64,000 nucleotides of DNA, taken from the NCBI RefSeq assembly GCF_004359215.1, contig NW_027152031.1:650520-714519 (forward strand), in the 5' to 3' direction. Of the stretch, positions 55,759-64,000 are shown one piece after another. The position numbers and the translations under genes were made by a program. The notes below the pieces were generated by a model. It searched no databases, was not told where the DNA came from, and saw only the letters and a list, made by a program, of their open reading frames with translations. Every line of letters begins with the position of its first letter. Within the stretch, counting starts at the first letter, position 1. Source of the DNA: Bremia lactucae (taxonomy: Eukaryota > Oomycota > Peronosporomycetes > Peronosporales > Peronosporaceae).

Positions 55759-56061
55759 ATGGACATGTTAGATGATAGTGGGAGATTGCTGCTGCTGATC
55801 CTGCTCCAAAGTACGCATCCCGTTTCGCGTAAAAGCTACTCCTTTCTAAGTGACATAGAAAAGACTGCGGTCGAACGAATGAGTTCGACCGTAGAAAACG
55901 ATGCCATCTTGGCAATGCTGTCCAATTTGGACAGAGATGCCCTCCATTCAGCCATCGCCAAATTCATAAAACATGAACTTGACGAGATGAAGGAGAAGGT
56001 AGCCTTGCTGAATCAGCAAGGCTCTCAACAGGCAGACCTGTTGAATTTACAACAGGTATAG
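55759..56061 (+). CDS. C+ ORF1, gag leader of 100 residues
   Basis: ATG 55759, 50 bp after the LTR, lies in an 8-bp stem (CTAACATG with CATGTTAG). Residues 9-17 are leucine-rich (RLLLLILLQ), then KSYSFLSDIEKTAVERMSST and the amphipathic FIKHELDEMKEKVALLNQQG. It ends at TAG 56059-56061, in frame with gag ATG 56077. The stop lies at the start of the loop of a CAGGTA/TACCTG hairpin. Possibly Gag N-terminal region made separately or by readthrough. Differs from the minus copy at one residue. Confidence 0.7.
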   Translation: MDMLDDSGRLLLLILLQSTHPVSRKSYSFLSDIEKTAVERMSSTVENDAILAMLSNLDRDALHSAIAKFIKHELDEMKEKVALLNQQGSQQADLLNLQQV

Positions 56062-56076
56062 ACCCCTGTACCTGGG

Positions 56077-57284
56077 ATGACGCAAACGCGTCGTCCCGAA
56101 ACCTTAAAGATTGACATCTCTAAGTATAGAGGAGTCAAAGAAGACTCCCTCTTGAGATGGTTTGTCGAGTCTGACGATGCCATAAGGGCACGTCACATCG
56201 TCGACGAGCAAATGCAAGTCGCATTCGCTCAATCAAATTTGGCAGGTCGTGCCAAAACTTGGGCATTGGGCCTTAAGTTGCGCGACCCATACGTCTTTGG
56301 GTCACTAGAGGCTTTTAAAGCCCGGCTCAAACAGACGTTTGAACCGCCAAGGGCTGAGTTCAGAGCTCGTTCAGAGCTTCTGAAACTCAAGCAAGGCAAG
56401 CGTGATGTTCACGCATATGCCCAGCACATACGACTCTTAGCGAGTTGTATNNNNNNNNNNNNNNNNNNNNNNNNNNNNNNNNNNNNNNNNNNNNNNNNNN
56501 NNNNNNNNNNNNNNNNNNNNNNNNNNNNNNNNNNNNNNNNNNNNNNNNNNNNNNNNNNNNNNNNNNNNNNNNNNNNNNNNNNNNNNNNNNNNNNNNNNNN
56601 NNNNNNNNNNNNNNNNNNNNNNNNNNNNNNNNNNNNNNNNNNNNNNNNNNNNNNNNNNNNNNNNNNNNNNNNNNNNNNNNNNNNNNNNNNNNNNNNNNNN
56701 NNNNNNNNNNNNNNNNNNNNNNNNNNNNNNNNNNNNNNNNNNNNNNNNNNNNNNNNNNNNNNNNNNNNNNNNNNNNNNNNNNNNNNNNNNNNNNNNNNNN
56801 NNNNNNNNNNNNNNNNNNNNNNNNNNNNNNNNNNNNNNNNNNNNNNNNNNNNNNNNNNNNNNNNNNNNNNNNNNNNNNNNNNNNNNNNNNNNNNNNNNNN
56901 NNNNNNNNNNNNNNNNNNNNNNNNNNNNNNNNNNNNNNNNNNNNNNNNNNNNNNNNNNNNNNNNNNNNNNNNNNNNNNNNNNNNNNNNNNNNNNNNNNNN
57001 NNNNNNNNNNNNNNNNNNNNNNNNNNNNNNNNNNNNNNNNNNNNNNNNNNNNNNNNNNNNNNNNNNNNNNNNNNNNNNNNNNNNNNNNNNNNNNNNNNNN
57101 NNNNNNNNNNNNNNNNNNNNNNNNNNNNNNNNNNNNNNNNNNNNNNNNNNNNNNNNNNNNNNNNNNNNNNNNNNNNNNNNNNNNNNNNNNNNCGTATGCC
57201 AAAAAGGGCAACGGTCGCGGATCCGACGTTGTTGCGAAATCGCAACAGCGAGGCGGACCGCCAAAAAATGGACGGGGTCAGTAG
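56077..57284 (+). pseudogene. C+ gag, interrupted by assembly gap
   Basis: First part (56077-56450) is open and matches 50275-50648. After the gap, the frame ending at TAG 57282-57284 reads YAKKGNGRGSDVVAKSQQRG then GPPKNGRGQ, a basic glycine-arginine nucleocapsid tail; any zinc knuckle would be in the gap. Because the gap length is arbitrary, continuity cannot be proven. The last codons overlap the slippery site. Confidence 0.75.
56451..57192. other. Assembly gap (742 N)
   Basis: Unknown bases within C+ gag. Long reading frames reported through it would be artefacts. Confidence 0.99.
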
Positions 57285-57303
57285 GGGCGCAACGCCCTAC
57301 TGA
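57263..57303 (+). promoter_or_regulatory. Putative -1 ribosomal frameshift site, gag to protease (family C)
   Basis: Heptamer A AAA AAT (57263-57269) in gag frame, 8-nt spacer, then a stem TCAGTAGGG.CG (57278-57289) with CGCCCTACTGA (57293-57303): 11 base pairs with one bulged G and a CAA loop. The gag TAG (57282-57284) is inside the stem. The protease frame is -1 relative to gag and stays open back through the heptamer to the gap edge. All elements of a retroviral-type frameshift signal are present. Confidence 0.75.
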
Positions 57304-57853
57304 TCCAGCAACCTCAAGAGAATTTGCAAATCTCTTGACTAAAGTTGCTCCAGACACACAATCATTATGTGTCTCTGCACCTGGTGATGAGGTATCCCTC
57401 ATCACCTTGAAATTAAAAGTGACAAATGATTTGTCACTTAGAGCCCTAGTGGACTGTGGAGCGTCGAATAACTTTATTCGTCGCCAGTCGCTAGAGGGTC
57501 GTAGGCTCAAATATGTTGGGCGCGACATCCCTCCAACGAGGATGACGGTGCGTCTAGCGACAGGCGCATCGATAACAGTGATGATACGCGTAGTGAAATT
57601 TCACTACACGTTAAGAGATTTACAGTATGATGATGATTGCATCGCACTGGATTTGGATGACAAATTTGATGTCATCCTAGGTTTACCTTGGCCCAGAAAG
57701 TATGAGCCAAGAATCAGGTGGCAGCATCGATCCGTAAAGATGCCTGCCACTCGTTCATCAGATGGCCATCTGATGATGGTCTTGGAGCGTCCACAAGCGT
57801 GTGGATGTACTACGACTGAGTGCGATGGTTTCACTTGTGGTACGGGTCGTTAG
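57285..57853 (+). pseudogene. C+ aspartic protease
   Basis: Continuous in the -1 frame from the slippery site to TAG 57851-57853. LSLRALVDCGASNNFIRRQS holds the active site with D-C-G in place of the usual D-S/T-G; DDKFDVILGLPWPRKYEPRI is the C-terminal signature. The domain is complete and unbroken. The DNA here is exceptionally rich in hairpins, e.g. 57383-57406, 57417-57439 and the 20-nt palindrome 57756-57775. The stop at 57853 separates it from the RT linker, which in intact copies should be continuous. Confidence 0.85.
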
Positions 57854-59345
57854 TACGACTGCACAAGATCACAGTGTGATTACCAATCCACCTGTGTAGT
57901 CAGCTGCCGGTGGCTGTGCTAATGCAGGCAGCGCCGACGGTCCACCACTCGAAGAAGTCGAGTGGATTGAGACATTAGTGTACGCCTGGCGGGCGACAAT
58001 CAAGGAGTATACCGGTTGCCCCAAAGGGACAACACGATGATCCTAGGTCGAGTAGAGAGTCGACCGTAGAGGACCCGACTGTGATAGCGCAATCACACTC
58101 GGAAGACGTTGAGGGAAGAGGTCCCCACGTACTTGAGGAGAAATCTCCTCAAATAGTTGAAGTTACTAGACTTCTAGATCCCGAGGATTTAATCCCTCGG
58201 CAGCCTGTGGATAAATCCCAGGAAAAACCGAGACATTGAATGTCTTTGTTAATGACGGATCCAGAGTAGGCGCTTATACTCTTGATCTGTATGCGCCTCC
58301 GAAGTTAACTTCGGAGATAACTCAATTACCAACCTTAGAACCCAAGCGGTTCTTGAGAAAGATCTGCATAGTGGTAAAATCAAGTAGCTGCGTGCTTGTC
58401 ACAGAGGACGAATACGTAACCTATATTCGGCCAGCAGTAATTTTTGCAGAGAACGAACGATTGAGAGAGATACTGCTCAATCGTGGGAGTCACTTAAGAC
58501 AAATCCCTTTACACAAGGATTTGATTAAATTCAGGGGTGTATTCTCTTAAACAATGCAAGTCACATAAGGATGAAGGCACTCGACATGGGATCGAGCTAA
58601 AACCGGGCTCGTAGTACTGTGTCATGAAGCAGTGGCCACTGCCTCGTGAACAAGTACTTGCGATCGATAAATTTTTATCAATCGATTCAAAGCGGGCCAT
58701 GTGAGGGAGCCAACCTCCCTACATAGCTCTTCGACCTTCTGTGTGCGAAAGGCCACAGGAGGGTGGCGGATACTGCACGCATTCATTAAACTGAATGCTG
58801 CAACGGTACCGGATCAAACGCCGATACCTAGAAAAGACGTAACACAGATGATATGTCTAAAAGTACCATCTTTCGTCTATGGATCTGATGAAGGGATTTT
58901 CTAGATTCTTATGCGTAAACGCGACAACCCGTACACAGCAGTGAGCACTCCCAGCGGGATGGTCTGGGAATGGCTAGTAATGCCACAGGGGCTTAGTAAC
59001 GTCCCTGCAACATTCAACAGATTCGTAACGAAGCTGTTGAGACCGGTGCGGGAATTTGCGCCGAGTTATTTTGACGATGTATTCGTCCATAGCCGGGCCA
59101 TGGACAGAAGGCGGATGTGGAAGTTCATAAAACTTACGTTCGTCAGCTTCTACACTTGCGAAAGCATAAGTTGTACGCAAATCTCAAGAAGTGAATATTC
59201 GCTGCAAGCAAAATACCACGTTTTGGTAGCATCGTCGGTAAACACGGCGTGTGCCCTGATCCCGAAATTATCAACTCAATTACCGACTGGCCAGTTCCAG
59301 TCGATGTCAAGGGACCAAGAAAGTTCCTTGGATTAGCGGCGTACG
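57854..59345 (+). pseudogene. C+ linker and reverse transcriptase
   Basis: Linker 57854-58550 (part open: NDGSRVGAYTLDLYAPPKLT, FLRKICIVVKSSSCVLVTED). RT: AGHVREPTSLHSSSTFCVRK, GGWRILHAFIKLNAATVPDQ, MRKRDNPYTAVSTPSGMVWE, WLVMPQGLSNVPATFNRFVT, and an intact active site SYFDDVFVHSRAMD (about 59061-59102). Several indels, one just after the active site. Confidence 0.85.
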
Positions 59346-59900
59346 TGCAAAAGTACTTCCGCAATTATGCCGGGATGACAGTTCATCTCTCTCGTCTCTT
59401 GAAAAAGACGAAAAATGGTCATGGGACGCTGATTGTCAGCGTTCCTTTGAGGGTATCAAGCAAAGCTTAATAAAATCGCCAATGATGGCAATTGCAAACC
59501 ACCAACCTTTTTTATTTGGTCTGTGGCGCCAGCAATTTTGCTATTGTCTGTGCGTTAATGCAATATGACACAGACGGCGCAGAGCGCGTCGTCTGTTAAT
59601 AATCGCATCAGCTGCAACCAGCTGAACGCAATTACCCAGTGCATGACAAGGAACTTCTTGCAACGAAATATGCACTGGCTAAGTTTAGGGTCTATCTCCT
59701 CGGAGATAGACCGCTCATCGTATGTACGGACCATGCGTCGTCACGGCCGTAAATAGCCCACACCTCTCGCATAGAATGGCGAGGTGGCTATCCTTCTTCG
59801 CGGAGTATAATTTCTTTGTGGAATATAAACCAGGACGACTACGTGTCGTCGCTGATACGTTATCACGCCGACCTAATTTCGAGCCGGCTGCGCATTCCAA
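59346..59900 (+). pseudogene. C+ connection and RNase H
   Basis: KGPRKFLGLAAYVQKYFRNY (59310-59370), then RNase H with CGASNFAIVCALMQYDTDGA, an N-Y-P-V-H-D-K-E-L type segment in frame with stops (about 59630), SHRMARWLSFFAEYNFFVEY and KPGRLRVVADTLSRRPNFE. The catalytic DAS reads GAS, so the first acid is lost. Broken. Confidence 0.8.
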
Positions 59901-61340
59901 CAGTGAAAATAAATTCACTGTTGTAACACTGATTTCAAGTATTCCGTCATCAACCTTGTTTGATGACATAAAGAAAGCCTACGTAGAAAATAAGGACCTT
60001 CTGAGCTTAATGGATCATCTGATGAATCCATCCGATAAATTTTTAAAATATTTACCGGCTTTATATCGATCGCCCTACGATCGATACACAACACGCAACG
60101 GCTTATTGTATTACACAGCCGTTGCCGGCGACACTCCACGTGTCGTCGTCCCAACTCGCAATGATTTGCGCTTGCGCATCATGTATGAGTGTCACGATGC
60201 AGAACAAGTGGGCATCGTGGACGTGAGAAAACTTATCTCACAGTAAGTCGCGACTTATACTAGCCCCGCCAGTATCAGTTCGTGCGCAAGTACATTCGTG
60301 CTTGCGAGGTATGTCAAAGGGTGAAGCCTAGCCCTTCATCCCGTGCACCCCTCCAATCTCTACCACTGCCGGCAGAATGTTGGCAGTCCGTATCTTGGAC
60401 TTCGTTTTCGGATTTCCCGAAGACGATCACAAAAACAATGGAATCCTTCTTTTTGCAGACAGATTCAGAAGATTGTACATCTTGTTGCATACCAAAGTCA
60501 ATCACGGCTCCGGGCTGTGCCCGTGTCTGTATCGACACGGTTTTCAGACCCCACGGTTTACCCCGTGAACTGGTCTCCGATAGAGATCCACGGCTCACGC
60601 TGAGGTTTTGACAATTCGTGTTTTGATCTCTCGGGACACGGCTGACTATGTCAACTTCTGATCATCAGAGACAGATGGTCAGACGGAACGCATAAATCGC
60701 GTACTCGAAGAGATTGTTTGAAATTACGTCCAATCGTATCCGAATTGGAGCGAGTTTTTACCGATGGTCAAATTCGCCATCAATAATTCGGTGCATGCGT
60801 CTACATCGCAAACACCGTTCTTCTTGAATGGCTTACGTCATCCTCGCATACCCACCCAATTAAAGGGATCCTCCAGTTTGAAAAGGGGGTGGACTCGCAC
60901 GAGCAAAAACCATTTCTGGCTCATGCTCATCACGCGTCGAAGTTAACAACGACGTGAATGATGTCGATGTCGAAGCAATCGACACCGAAGATGAGAAAAC
61001 TCTAATGGCAGTGCGCACAAAGCGCACTGAAAAGGACAACACAAATGAGTTAGCAGAGGAATTTCTGCTGACTCGAGAATCAGTAATCCGTTTCGTACAG
61101 GATTCCATTGCTAATGCAGTGGACCGTCAGAAACGGAACGCAGACAAACATGGAAGAGCAAATGTTCTTTCATTTCAAAGTAATGACCTAGTACTACTCT
61201 CTACGGGAAACTTACCTAAGCGTGTAGTCACTAATGTGGGGAGCAGTAAACTTACTACCCAACTTCATTGAGCTTTTCCGTGTACTGCATCGCAGAGGCA
61301 ATGCGTACACAATAGAATTGCCGCGTAGGGTGCGAACGCA
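59901..61340 (+). pseudogene. C+ integrase
   Basis: YRSPYDRYTTRNGLLYYTAV, PRVVVPTRNDLRLRIMYECH, then a damaged finger with RKYIRACEVCQRVKPSPSSR; core with KSITAPGCARVCIDTV, HGLPRELVSDRDPRL; E-containing segment (DGQTERINRVLEEIV) at 60660-60720 with shifts; VKFAINNSVHASTSQTPFFL; DNTNELAEEFLLTRESVIRF; SNDLVLLSTGNLPKRVVTNV; HPTFYGGRLRPYHYYAVSS. Several frame changes; inactive. Confidence 0.85.
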
Positions 61341-61739
61341 TCCTACGTTTTACGGTGGTAGGCTCCGCCCGTACCATTATTACGCGGTTTCTTCCGAGGA
61401 CGGATCTGACCACCCTTTTCAAGAATCCCTAAAAGATTCTTGTGGTCACGAACCAGATTCTCATGTTAAATCTGGAGTTTCTCATGTCGGGTCCGAAGAT
61501 CCTCAAAACCGCGATGAGAGGACGACCGCTCATCACGAAAAGCGTGATATTTCCGTTTGTATTCCAACATGGAGTACGCACTCTTCGAACGGTCTTCCAA
61601 CCGTTCGATATAGTGAGCATGCAGCGTCTGCTCAACGAGCGACGCTTACCGCGCTCGTGATCAAGTCCCTCCTCCAATTCATGGAAGAAGTGATCAAGTT
61701 TGTCGATCTTCAACTCTAGATCTCACACATGGGTCGGAT

Positions 61740-61924
61740 CTAATTTTCCCTTCTCTGCCACAACCATTGGTGAATTCCCACGGTGGTCAACGTTTCCTTT
61801 TGGAGTGTATTCAAAACCGCCGTGATGTGAAGGGGCAGCGAACGAGTTATCTTGTTCGCTGGAGCGGTTATCTACCTTCACATGACAGCTGGGAGCCTCG
61901 TTCCCAGCTGGTTGTTGACGTGAG
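61740..61924 (+). pseudogene. C+ chromodomain, split by a solo LTR
   Basis: GGQRFLLECIQNRRDVKGQR then TSYLVRWSGYLPSHDSWEPR, SQLVVDV and then the LTR. Pol coding picks up again after 62369 with EGLVHQYDESHSWIRRSIGK, as shown by comparison with the uninterrupted GGCCTCGTC region in C- (46509-46530). Confidence 0.85.
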
Positions 61925-62369
61925 TGTAACGCGGGGTATTGTTAGCTGAAATTAACACTTAAGGTTGTTAACTAACATATTATCTAAAAGGTGGATAATA
62001 TTTGGAGAATTTTACTTTATATAGTAATGCTCGGAAATCTTATCCATAAATAGGTATAAGCCGTTATATCTATTTATCCCGCAGACTAATCAGCTGCAAA
62101 CGTAAATAAAGAGAGAGAGACAAACAGATTAAATTCCAATCGCATGCTTAGTATTAGTTTATAATTAAGTTAGCATCAACAGGTAGAAAGAAGAGAAACT
62201 TAATTATTAATACAGTTTTCATTTAACCCTCTTTAAGGTAGTTGTCTTAAAGAGAAGTCTTCCTCTGCACGTACTAGTGTACGTAAAGTGACGTAAGGCA
62301 CCACTCGCAGTTGAAGAAGTGCGAAGTGGACTTGTACTGAAGCAGTACAAGTCGTAGTGCCCCGTTACA
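61925..62369 (+). repeat. Nested solo LTR of family C
   Basis: TGTAACGCGGGGTATTG to GTGCCCCGTTACA, 445 bp. Flanks GTGAG (61920-61924) and TTGAG (62370-62374) share TGAG; the empty site in C- (reverse complement of 46509-46525) reads GGTGAGGGCC. So an LTR of the same family landed in the chromodomain end and cut both pol and the antisense ORF. Confidence 0.88.
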
Positions 62370-63540
62370 TTGAGGGCCTCGTCCATCAGTATGACGAGAG
62401 CCATTCATGGATCAGAAGGTCCATCGGGAAACACGCGCCCCTGGCGCATGTAAATCGATTGCAAAACGTCAATCTCATCGCGCATCTCGATCGAGATGCG
62501 AGCCCTTCCCCAGGGCGAAGAAAGGGAATAGACATCCCTTTTGCTTTCTTCGTGTTGTCAACACAACACGGACAGGGATCACCCCACGTGAGGCATGGAA
62601 GCCCAGCCTCACGTGACAACCGATGCAATTTATACTTGCACCGGTTGGAATTCGTTTCTCAAACTTAACACGATTCGCGTTAAGTCTATGAAGCCAGGCT
62701 TCGCGTCCAATGTCTTTGACATTGCGAATGAACGCGCTCCAGGCTTGCAAAAGCGAGACCTTATCTCGCTTATTGTTGCCACTAAACCATCGATGCTTAA
62801 GAAAAGCATCGAGATAATAATCTTCCTTAGCGCAAAATTTCTTCGCGCTGGGATCAAGGCCATGTAGCTTTGTCGCAATAAATAAGGGATATTTATTGTG
62901 AGGAGTAGTCTCTCCAGACAAGCTATTGATTAGCTGTTCGGGCAAAAGCCACGGCTTCTTTGCAGGGGCGAGATGAGACATTGATTGTCTTCACTCCCCT
63001 GAGTGGTACCCACTGAAGCAGGGGTACCACAAGGATTTTTGTTACAATGGCTTATGCCATCGTCATCAACTTGCACATAACAGGTGCAGGTGACCGTACG
63101 GGAGACGGTGCTGGCGAAGAGGAATCATTATCTTCGTCAGAACCGAACATGCTGTAGCGAATGCTAACAGCACGTCTACCCGAATGAGCCCCTCATTCGT
63201 GGGATCATTGTCAGCCGCCTGACGATGATGATCAGGTTCCTGTTCTGTTCTCCCCAAGTCGGCCATTTCGTCCGACTCGCATTCGTAGTCGACCTCCAAA
63301 GAGGAGTCGCATTTTCGTGGTGTATCACCACGTGCACCCGCAACATTTAGAATTGCTAAATATGACACTACAGCAGAGCCGAAGGCGCCGCACTATTCGC
63401 ATACCGCATGGACTTGTTAGCCATGCGATAGAATTAAACATGATGGTTCTTACCAATCGACATCGTTTTTAATTAAGTGGTCTTATAGTGATCACTCTAC
63501 CGAATGACAGTCAGAGTGATTGTCGCTTAGTGAGGGGTGA

Positions 63541-63968
63541 TGTAACGGGGTGTATTGTTACATGAAATTTACTTTTAAAGGTTGTTAATTAATATATTAT
63601 GTAAAAGGTAAATAATATTTGGAGAGTATTAATTGATGGTAATATTCTAAAAGCTTATCGATTGGTTGATTTAGACCATTATATCTACTTTCTTCGCGGT
63701 CCAGTCAGCGCTGGACGCGCGCAAAGAGAAAGACAGATAAGACTTTAGTACATGTTTTGTATTAGCTTATAATTAAGTTAGTATTAAGTTGATAGAACAG
63801 AAAAACTTAATTATATTAATACTGTTTTTAGTTAACCCTCTTTAAAGCAAGTGTTTTAAAGCGAGTCTTCCTCTGCACGTACTAGTGCACGTGAAGTGAC
63901 GTGAGGCCCACCACTCGCACTGAGGCAGTGCGAAGTGGACTAGTACGAGTCAGTAGTGCCCCGTTACA
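63541..63968 (+). repeat. C+ 3' LTR
   Basis: TGTAACGGGGTGTATTG to GTGCCCCGTTACA, 428 bp, preceded by the polypurine-like GTGAGGGGTGA. The middle (63640-63740) has drifted from the 5' LTR by many changes, so this insertion is not recent. Confidence 0.88.
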
Positions 63969-63972
63969 CATA

Positions 63973-64000
63973 GGGTTGTCACAATGTGAACCACCCGAGT
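63973..64000 (-). repeat. Family A LTR, start of a minus copy
   Basis: GGGTTGTCACAATGTGAACC matches, in reverse complement, the CGGGTGTGG..CACATTTGTGACCAACCC part of LTR A (15078-15113) with two short deletions. It continues past the window. Confidence 0.65.

Larger units (their letters stand above)
61343..63463 (-). pseudogene. C+ antisense ORF (about 550 codons), split by nested LTR
   Basis: Starts at ATG 63463 about 80 bp inside the 3' LTR and, omitting the nested LTR, reaches a stop at 61345-61343 opposite the integrase-chromodomain linker. Landmarks: LNVAGARGDTPRKCDSSLEV, DYECESDEMADLGRTEQEPD; 62981-62475: MSHLAPAKKPWLLPEQLINS, HNKYPLFIATKLHGLDPSAK, YLDAFLKHRWFSGNNKRDK, AWSAFIRNVKDIGREAWLHR; LTWGDPCPCCVD near 62595-62560 (another frame); coiled-coil region 61713-61429. 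Cysteine cluster plus acidic N-terminus plus coiled coil; no known family. Frameshifts at about 63380, 63060 and 62600. Confidence 0.65.
55287..63969 (+). mobile_element. Family C Gypsy element, plus copy, complete outline
   Basis: 5' LTR 55287-55708; primer site; ORF1; gag; N gap; protease; RT; RNase H; integrase; chromodomain (split by a solo LTR 61925-62369); antisense ORF (minus); 3' LTR 63541-63968. ATAGG occurs at 55282-55286 and again at 63970-63974, a likely TSD if the LTR ends one base after GTTACA. About 8.2 kb without the nested LTR. All coding parts except ORF1 carry breaks. Confidence 0.85.

Overview
The window reads as a retrotransposon-dominated stretch of a compact-intron eukaryote. 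An oomycete of the Peronosporales (Phytophthora or a downy mildew) is my best guess. This is inference, from the chromodomain Ty3/Gypsy families, the 56-70 nt introns and the tight convergent host genes; no rRNA, mitochondrial or species-diagnostic gene is present. Only two host genes are recognisable: a signal peptidase complex subunit (SPC12/SPCS1, 39298-39624, +) and a SET/TAF-I type histone chaperone (39706-40643, -). They converge with 81 bp between their stop codons and both look intact once introns are removed. Almost everything else is nested, truncated or rearranged LTR retrotransposon.

I use working family names. Family A: LTR TGTAAC..CTACA, pieces at 1-1772, 2170-2786, 14976-15530 (solo LTR), 19581-23391 and 63973-64000. 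Family B: LTR TGTAAT..GCTACA in element sense, always pol on the minus strand; B1 3984-11660, a 14.8-kb tandem B2/B3 at 24294-39094, B4 41622-46508, a gag scrap at 18917-19580. Family C: LTR TGTAAC..GTTACA; a decayed minus copy at 16658-18915, a minus copy 46509-51464 and a nearly complete plus copy 55287-63969. D is an old relative of B (51465-55286). E is an LTR at 23694-24199 with a coding tail in front of it. Two Ty1/Copia reverse transcriptase scraps lie at 2850-3125 (+) and 15536-16640 (-). Nearly every gag and pol reading frame is broken by stops or frameshifts.

Layout: A pol (+) abruptly joined to minus-strand pol at about 1771; A 3' end and Copia scrap; B1; an accessory stretch with a free-standing antisense-ORF homologue (12759-13800); solo LTR A with TSD CACCA; Copia scrap; C' remnant; B gag scrap; an internally deleted A element; LTR E; the B2/B3 tandem flanked by TSD GGTCT; SPC12 and SET; B4; an inverted pair of C elements around D, each interrupted by an N gap that begins at the same gag base.

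The most interesting signals are these. (1) In A, B, C and D the space between pol and the 3' LTR carries an ORF on the strand opposite to gag-pol; in B and C it runs on antisense through the chromodomain and ends with a coiled coil opposite the integrase-chromodomain linker. (2) A and C share a textbook -1 frameshift cassette at the gag-protease junction: slippery heptamer, 6-8 nt spacer, and a stem-loop that contains the gag UAG; the protease lies in the -1 frame in both. (3) Family C coding DNA and the A LTRs are saturated with short near-perfect hairpins, and one B LTR contains a 17-bp perfected fold-back suggestive of template switching. (4) The 14.8-kb tandem B2/B3 has a single flanking TSD and a 5.9-kb block that appears identical between copies with sharply diverged edges.
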